The position numbers and the translations under genes were made by a program. Shown here in pieces: positions 43,946-48,535 of a stretch of DNA of 48,535 bases. Position 1 is the stretch's first letter. Every line of letters starts with the position of its first letter. A model generated the notes under the pieces. The model did not search any database, was not told where the DNA came from, and saw only the letters and a list, made by a program, of their open reading frames with translations. Source of the stretch: Spirobacillus cienkowskii (GTDB lineage Bacteria > Bdellovibrionota_B > Oligoflexia > Silvanigrellales > Silvanigrellaceae); assembly GCA_003339605.1 (NCBI GenBank), contig QOVW01000067.1, positions 1 through 48,535 of the forward strand, given 5' to 3'.

Positions 43946-44362
43946 TTAAGTTTGGTCACTCTTATCAATTGAGATTTGTGTTGTAGTATTAATTCTTTTA
44001 ATATCTGCAGCTTGAATTCTTGAGTGGATTTAATATAGAACTTTCATTAACTACTGAGGTATAAATTCCTTAGATACGTTATGGTGGGTCTTTCTAAGTA
44101 TGGAATGGTAAGGCAGTCAAACTTTTAACACAATAGTTTAGTTGTGTTATTAGTTTTATGCTTTATCGTTTTTACTTGGTAAATGTTAAAAATAGTGCTA
44201 CAAGGCTACTGGTAATGTATATTCCTTCTATAAGTAAGGGTTTTATTTACTGGCATTAAAGTATGCACAAATGAGTGATAAAGAGCTCTTTATTAATCCA
44301 TAAAAGCTCAACGGGTACACTTTGGGGCAAAATACGAAACGGAAAAGTTGACGGAGTCAATA
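43946..44362. other. Gap where rpsD is expected
   Basis: This is the longest gap inside the superoperon (417 nt). It holds no reading frame of S4 type and no recognisable remnant of one. It contains an 8-bp hairpin (44126-44149), a 12-bp perfect palindrome AAAGAGCTCTTT (44280-44291) and AT-rich sequence in which I cannot choose a promoter. Separate expression of rpoA-rplQ seems likely. Confidence 0.6.
44126..44156 (+). terminator. Terminator-like hairpin after rpsK
   Basis: TAACACAA (44126-44133) and TTGTGTTA (44142-44149) are perfect arms around an 8-nt loop, followed by TTAGTTTT. The stem is AT-rich and the T-run broken, so termination would be partial. Confidence 0.45.
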
Positions 44363-45352
44363 ATGCAGAGCAACTGGAAGGCGCTGTTAAAGCCGCAGTT
44401 TATTGAAAAAGAAGATATCTCTCCTGCTTTTGGGAGATTTATAGCTAAGCCTCTGGAACGTGGTTTTGGAACTACGTTAGGTAACGCATTGCGTCGTGTT
44501 TTGCTTTCTTCTCTTCAAGGCGCTGCTGTTGTAGGTTTGCGCATTGAGGGAGTAGAACATGAGTTTTCGACAGTTCCTGACGTTTCAGAAGATGTAACAG
44601 AAGTTGTGTTGAATTTAAAAGCTTTGGATGTATGGCTCGATACAGAAGGCGAAAAAACGGCCACTATCGATGTTGTAGGTCCTAAAGTAGTTAGAGGTGC
44701 AGATGTTATCTCTGACGGGTCGCTAAGAATTTTAAATCCTGATCATGTGATTTGCACAGTGGGAGCAGGCGGAAAATTTAAAGCAGAAATTACAGTGAGA
44801 ACCGGTAAAGGATACTTAACAAGCGATGCTGTTAAAGATGGTTTGCCTTTGGGTGTGATTCCAATTGATGCTGTTTTTTCACCTGTTAAGCGTGTGAGCT
44901 TTAGTGTATCAGATACCCGTATTGGTCAACGTTCCGACTTTAATAAGTTGGTTCTTGAAATCAGTACAAATGGTGCTGTGACTTCGGAAGATGCTTTGGC
45001 GTATGCAGCAAAAATTTTAAAAGATCAGCTCTCTGTGTTTATTAATTTTCAAGAAGCCGATGATGAAGTTCAAGTTATTGATTCTATTCAAGTTGATGCA
45101 CGTTTAAACGAAAACCTCTATAAATCGGTCGATGAGCTAGAGCTTTCTGTAAGAGCTGCGAATTGTCTTGAAAATGCTGGTATTCGTTACATTGGCGAGC
45201 TTGTTATCAGAACAGAAGCTGAAATGCTAAAAACCAAAAATTTTGGCCGCAAAACTTTAAATGAAATTAAAGATCTCCTTGCTGAAATGGGACTCCATCT
45301 CGGCATGAAGATTGAGGGTTTTGACCCTACTAAACTAAGGGATCGAATTTAG
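44363..45352 (+). CDS. rpoA: DNA-directed RNA polymerase subunit alpha
   Basis: RpoA assembles the polymerase and contacts activators and UP elements. The N-terminal domain has [20 protein letters not shown] and [15 protein letters not shown]; the C-terminal domain has [20 protein letters not shown] and [21 protein letters not shown] use the ATG at 44363 (329 residues), six bases after GGAG, rather than the TTG five codons before it. Confidence 0.98.
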   Translation: MQSNWKALLKPQFIEKEDISPAFGRFIAKPLERGFGTTLGNALRRVLLSSLQGAAVVGLRIEGVEHEFSTVPDVSEDVTEVVLNLKALDVWLDTEGEKTATIDVVGPKVVRGADVISDGSLRILNPDHVICTVGAGGKFKAEITVRTGKGYLTSDAVKDGLPLGVIPIDAVFSPVKRVSFSVSDTRIGQRSDFNKLVLEISTNGAVTSEDALAYAAKILKDQLSVFINFQEADDEVQVIDSIQVDARLNENLYKSVDELELSVRAANCLENAGIRYIGELVIRTEAEMLKTKNFGRKTLNEIKDLLAEMGLHLGMKIEGFDPTKLRDRI

Positions 45353-45373
45353 TCTGATTAAGGATGCAAGAAC

Positions 45374-45772
45374 ATGAGACATCGTTTGGCACATAGAAAA
45401 TTAAACAGAGATTCAGCTGGTCGTAAAGCACTGTTGCGCGGCTTGGCTACTCAGTTGATTGAGCATGGCACTGTTGTAACGACAGTTGAACGTGCAAAAG
45501 AATTAAGAAAAATTGTTGAGCCATTGGTTGCTTTGGCACGTGTTGACAGTGTTAATAACCGTAGAAATGCTGCTTCGACACTCTACACTAAAAAATCTGT
45601 AGGAGACCTCTTTTCAAGAGTTGCACCTGCAAATGCACAAAGAAATGGTGGTTATACACGCATTTTAAGATTAGGTTTTCGTCCAGGAGATCATGCTCGT
45701 CGTGCAATTATTGAGTTTGTTGAACCAACAGCATTAAAAGCTGTGAACGCAACTCAAGTTGCTGCTAACTAG
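45374..45772 (+). CDS. rplQ: 50S ribosomal protein L17
   Basis: L17 closes the alpha operon. The 132 residues begin MRHRLAHRKLNRDSAGRKAL and contain LIEHGTVVTTVERAKELRK and RNGGYTRILRLGFRPGD. AAGGA precedes the ATG by nine bases. Confidence 0.98.
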   Translation: MRHRLAHRKLNRDSAGRKALLRGLATQLIEHGTVVTTVERAKELRKIVEPLVALARVDSVNNRRNAASTLYTKKSVGDLFSRVAPANAQRNGGYTRILRLGFRPGDHARRAIIEFVEPTALKAVNATQVAAN

Positions 45773-45811
45773 TATTAGTTTGCCTCTACCTAAACTATAT
45801 ATATAATATAT

Positions 45812-45847
45812 AAAAAAACACTGAGAAATATTACTCAGTGTTTTTTT
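45812..45847. terminator. Strong rho-independent terminator ending the superoperon
   Basis: Seven A plus CACTGAG (45812-45825) and CTCAGTG plus seven T (45834-45847) are a perfect 14-bp inverted repeat with an 8-nt loop. It works in either direction by sequence and lies 40 nt after rplQ. Confidence 0.93.
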
Positions 45848-45942
45848 ATGATTTGCATCAAAAAAACACCGACTTCTAAAGTTTGCAGATGTAAGTGAGC
45901 TTAAAAGATCACAACACCAAGCGTTTCAAATAAAGGAGTTCG

Positions 45943-46132
45943 TACGCCTTAATTGGGCACATACGGGTTCTAATGAGGTTACACAGCAGCAACGCTGTTG
46001 TTTCTACCTACTCAACCTACCTCATTAGTTTATACGCCTTCTATTAAATTTGCTCCGCGCGATCAAACGTTAACTACTTGAGAATAAATAAATTTATTCT
46101 ATAACCATAGGTAGAAATTTTTTTAAGGCGTA
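45943..46132. repeat. 190-bp non-coding element with nested inverted repeats
   Basis: TACGCCTTAA (45943-45952) and TTAAGGCGTA (46123-46132) are perfect terminal arms. Inside are CTAATGAGGT/ACCTCATTAG (45970-45979, 46019-46028), TTTCTACCTA/TAGGTAGAAA (46001-46010, 46108-46117), a 9-bp hairpin AGAATAAAT/ATTTATTCT (46081-46100), an ACAGC/GCTGT hairpin (45983-45998) and a third TACGCCTT (46033-46040). The left half is more GC-rich than other gaps. It could be a small structured RNA, a regulatory region or a miniature inverted-repeat element; no reading frame or known RNA motif was found. It occupies most of the 436-nt gap 45773-46208. Confidence 0.55.
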
Positions 46133-46208
46133 TTTGAAGAATTTTTTAGCTCTCTTTCCTCATCTTGGTTAAAGATATGAACATGTTTTACATCCACTTG
46201 GAGGTTTG

Positions 46209-47018
46209 ATGAACCAGAAATTGGCAAGAATTGATAAGGGAAATGGCGAAATAATCATTTTTGTTCATGGTACTCCTACATCTTCTGCGGAATATGAAAA
46301 TGTGATTGATAGTTTGTCACAAAGTTACCGATGTATAGCGTTTGATCATTTGGGGTTTGGAAAATCTGCAAAACCAATTGATGGGGATTATTCATTACAA
46401 GCGCATCAGGAGCGTTTTTTAGAGTTTTTAAAAGAACTTAATTTATCGTCATTTCATTTAGTTTGCCATGATTTTGGTGCTGTTATTGCGTTATCAGCAA
46501 TTTTGACAACAACGCTGAGACCTCAATCAATAACAATTTTAAATTCTTGGTTGTGGCCGTTAATAGAAACAGAACAGCAGCTTAAAAAGCAAGAATGGTT
46601 AGTTAGATCTGGTATTATGCCTGCCTTATATCGTTACTTTAATTTTTCACCTCGCGTACTTTTGAAATTAGCTTGGGGAAAAAAGAAGCAATTGTCCAAA
46701 GATCGCCATCAGTTTTACATGGGGGCTTTTCCAAACAGCAAGTCTCGTGAAGGTCCTATTGCTTTTCTCAAAGCATTGTTTGATTTTAACAATCCTGTAT
46801 GGCAAAACTATAAAAAATTATCGTTATTAAATAATATTCCAACATTAATTATTTGGGGAGCGCAGGATAAATTGTTATCTATCAAAAATTTTGAGAGATG
46901 GAAGTTACAAATTCCAAATGCAAAATTTATTGTTCTTGATGATGTTGGGCATTTTGTAGCAGAAGAAGATCCCGATAATTTTAAAGCAATACTGTATAAA
47001 TTTATTAAAAATATTTAA
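46209..47018 (+). CDS. Alpha/beta hydrolase with aspartate nucleophile (haloalkane dehalogenase-like)
   Basis: The 269-residue protein has the alpha/beta-hydrolase layout: oxyanion motif HGTPTSS (from His20), the FDHLGFGKSAKP strand-turn, nucleophile elbow VCHDFG with Asp88, acid Asp220 in IIWGAQDKLL and His248 in DVGHF. An Asp nucleophile and the HGTPTSS motif point to the haloalkane dehalogenase/epoxide hydrolase side of the superfamily. The Trp that follows the nucleophile in haloalkane dehalogenases is Phe89, so the substrate is open. There is no signal peptide, so it is cytoplasmic. I use the ATG at 46209 after GGAGG; a TTG one codon before is too close to it. It stands alone. Confidence 0.75.
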   Translation: MNQKLARIDKGNGEIIIFVHGTPTSSAEYENVIDSLSQSYRCIAFDHLGFGKSAKPIDGDYSLQAHQERFLEFLKELNLSSFHLVCHDFGAVIALSAILTTTLRPQSITILNSWLWPLIETEQQLKKQEWLVRSGIMPALYRYFNFSPRVLLKLAWGKKKQLSKDRHQFYMGAFPNSKSREGPIAFLKALFDFNNPVWQNYKKLSLLNNIPTLIIWGAQDKLLSIKNFERWKLQIPNAKFIVLDDVGHFVAEEDPDNFKAILYKFIKNI

Positions 47019-47201
47019 TGAATTTATACATAAATTTAAAAAAAATTCTAAATTGTATAAATATAAAAATTTATTTTCATAAAAAAAAGATTTTTCTTAT
47101 TAAAAATATTTTTTAAATTTAAGAATTAGATTACCAATTACAAAAGTATTTTTTTAATTTATCTTTCGTTGTTAAGCATTATAAAAAAATAATTTATTTA
47201 A

Positions 47202-47230
47202 TTGACAATTTTTGTTAAGTATTTTAAAAA
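47202..47230 (+). promoter_or_regulatory. Candidate sigma-70 promoter for the EamA gene
   Basis: A perfect TTGACA (47202-47207) stands 17 bp before TAAAAA (47225-47230), four of six matches. A start near 47237 would give a leader of about 155 nt. Confidence 0.5.
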
Positions 47231-47315
47231 TTAATAATTCAAAGAGGTTTTTAAATTTATGAAATCTTTTCTACTTTAGTTTTATTCTCAAAGGCTGAAC
47301 AAGTTATATTTTTTG

Positions 47316-47342
47316 AATTAATCTTTTTTTGAGAGATTAATT
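47316..47342 (+). terminator. Attenuator-like hairpin in the EamA leader
   Basis: AATTAATCT (47316-47324) and AGATTAATT (47334-47342) are perfect 9-bp arms around a 9-nt loop. It is preceded by TTTTTTG and followed by only TT-AAAT, so termination strength is doubtful. Confidence 0.4.
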
Positions 47343-47391
47343 TTAAATAATCTGATTTTGTTAATTTATTAAATTTATAAAGGTTGAATTT

Positions 47392-48333
47392 ATGAAAATA
47401 ATTTCCCTTGGTGCATTTTATACAGTGATTGCTGCATTTCTATGGGGTGTGTTGTCAGTTTTTGCAAAACAAATGAAATTAGAGGGATTTTCAGCGGCAG
47501 AGCTATCTCAATTAAGAATTTATGGGGTAGGATTTGTTTTATTTGCTTTCTTTTTAATTAAAGATAGAAAAAGTTTTATTGTTTCTAAATCTCATATTGG
47601 TTTGTTATTTTTAGCAGGTATATTTGGACAAGCATTAAATGTGTATTTTTATTTTTTAAGTGTGCAAAGTATACCTGCAGGAATAGCTGTATTAATTGAA
47701 TATCTCGCGCCTGTTTTTATTGGAATAGTTTCTTTAATTATTGGCTGGGAAAAATTTTCTAAAAAAATGTTGATATCTTTCTTTTTGATTTCATTAGGTT
47801 TCGTTGTTTCGTTAGGGTCGGATTTGGCAAGTACCTCAATTAATCAATCTGGAATGATGTTTGCAGTTTTATCGGCAATTTTTTTAGCAGCGTATGCCTT
47901 AATTAGTAAACCTTTACTGGCATATCATTCTCCGTTAAAAATTTTAGCTTTTGGGATGTGGTCTGCAGGACTTTTTTGGGTATCACTTAAAAATCCTCTT
48001 ATAGTATTAGAAAAAATTGCAACTTATCCAGATTATACAATTATTGTTGCCGTTGTTTTAGTGATATTTTTATGTACGCTATTGCCTTTTTGGTTATATT
48101 TGTCTTCAATAAAACTTATTGGCCCAACTAAAGCAACAATGATAGCCTGTTTAGAGCCTTTCTTTTCTTCTGTTTTGTGTGCAATCTTTTTAAATGAAAT
48201 TTTAACACCAACTCAGTATTTGGGTGGTGCAATTGTTTTAGCTGGTATTATTGTAATTGAAAGCCGCTCTCTCAAACCTAAGAGGGCAAAAATTGAAGTG
48301 GAAGTGGCTCTTGAAAAAGATCAGCAGACTTAG
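47392..48333 (+). CDS. EamA-family (DMT) transporter
   Basis: The 313-residue protein has ten predicted membrane helices in two EamA repeats (from FYTVIAAFLWGVLSVFAKQM and from SGMMFAVLSAIFLAAYALIS), each with the family's Pro/Gly-rich ends (SIPAGIAVLIEYLAPVFIGI; LIGPTKATMIACLEPFFSSV). This is the drug/metabolite exporter type found with amino acids or other small metabolites. The substrate cannot be told from sequence. The C-terminal tail after residue 290 is charged. AAGG lies nine bases before the ATG. The final 202 nt of the window (48334-48535) are AT-rich and hold nothing I can support. Confidence 0.85.
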   Translation: MKIISLGAFYTVIAAFLWGVLSVFAKQMKLEGFSAAELSQLRIYGVGFVLFAFFLIKDRKSFIVSKSHIGLLFLAGIFGQALNVYFYFLSVQSIPAGIAVLIEYLAPVFIGIVSLIIGWEKFSKKMLISFFLISLGFVVSLGSDLASTSINQSGMMFAVLSAIFLAAYALISKPLLAYHSPLKILAFGMWSAGLFWVSLKNPLIVLEKIATYPDYTIIVAVVLVIFLCTLLPFWLYLSSIKLIGPTKATMIACLEPFFSSVLCAIFLNEILTPTQYLGGAIVLAGIIVIESRSLKPKRAKIEVEVALEKDQQT

Positions 48334-48535
48334 TTAAAAATATGGAAAAATAGATTATAAATTCTTATAAAAAAATCAGTATACGGGTTAATATTAAAAA
48401 AGTATCTGTACACTTCACTAGTAAAATAACCGAGCATAGCCATATATATCGCTTTTATCTAAGTTTACAAAAAATTTTTGCATAATTTAACCTAAATTTT
48501 TTTATTGGTTGTGATTATTTAATTCTGTGTTTTCT

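Larger units (their letters stand above)
47019..47391. other. AT-rich gap with a leader region before the EamA gene
   Basis: The first ~180 nt are extremely AT-rich with no gene. The right half contains a promoter candidate (47202-47230), a six-codon reading frame (47259-47279, MKSFLL) after AGAGG, and a 9-bp hairpin (47316-47342), described separately. Confidence 0.55.

Noticed and set aside
45848-45898. 16-codon frame after the rplQ terminator, with three Cys
   Set aside because: It starts inside the T-run end of the terminator and has no ribosome-binding site.
45881-46075. Degenerate coding remnant or known RNA (tmRNA, RNase P RNA, SRP RNA) in the structured element
   Set aside because: Conceptual translation hits stops in all frames without recognisable protein motifs, and none of the hallmark sequences of those RNAs is present.

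Overview
The window is AT-rich chromosomal DNA of a diderm (Gram-negative type) bacterium. The evidence for an outer membrane is kdsB (Kdo for LPS), a LapB-type LPS regulator and two likely outer-membrane beta-barrel proteins. Low GC, lineage-unassigned signal-peptide proteins and the mix of housekeeping genes would fit a Bdellovibrionota/Oligoflexia-type genome (for example the Silvanigrella group). That placement is an inference from overall character, not from a marker I could test. I see no tRNA, rRNA, CRISPR array, prophage or intact insertion sequence.

Layout. (1) 1-5835, minus strand: a small barrel protein, phosphate acetyltransferase (pta), a stand-alone GHKL ATPase-fold protein, rsmB and lapB, read from right to left. 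(2) 5998-10013, plus: kdsB, translationally coupled to a 1054-residue secreted HExxH metallopeptidase/beta-barrel protein. (3) 10094-18646, mixed strands: rpsO, ribD, an XRE/S24-like regulator with a partner of unknown function, a degenerate tyrosine recombinase, a secreted thermonuclease-family nuclease, uvrC and an R3H-domain protein. (4) 18786-20561: etfBA. (5) 20684-45772: one nearly continuous information-processing superoperon on the plus strand, rplKAJL-rpoBC, then the S10, spc and alpha operons ending in rplQ at a strong terminator. (6) 45848-48535: a structured non-coding element, an alpha/beta hydrolase and an EamA-type transporter.

The ribosomal/RNA polymerase superoperon is well conserved but shows several departures from the usual order. 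No secE-nusG stands before rplK, where etfBA lies instead. No rpsL-rpsG-fusA-tuf stands between rpoC and rpsJ. rplX (L24) is missing between rplN and rplE. map is missing after adk, and rpsD is missing between rpsK and rpoA. IF-1 carries an acidic N-terminal extension and L5 a lysine-rich one. Several gaps hold hairpins placed where ribosomal-protein autoregulation would be expected.

I did not find a convincing new multi-gene defence or biosynthetic system. The best candidates for something undescribed are the catalytically dead Xer-like protein (13618-14643), the metallopeptidase-barrel protein (6849-10013), the missing rplX and rpsD, the inverted-repeat-rich element at 45943-46132, and the XRE/S24-like two-gene unit at 11828-13031. 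Start codons were chosen from Shine-Dalgarno spacing and family length, so several genes start downstream of the longest possible reading frame.
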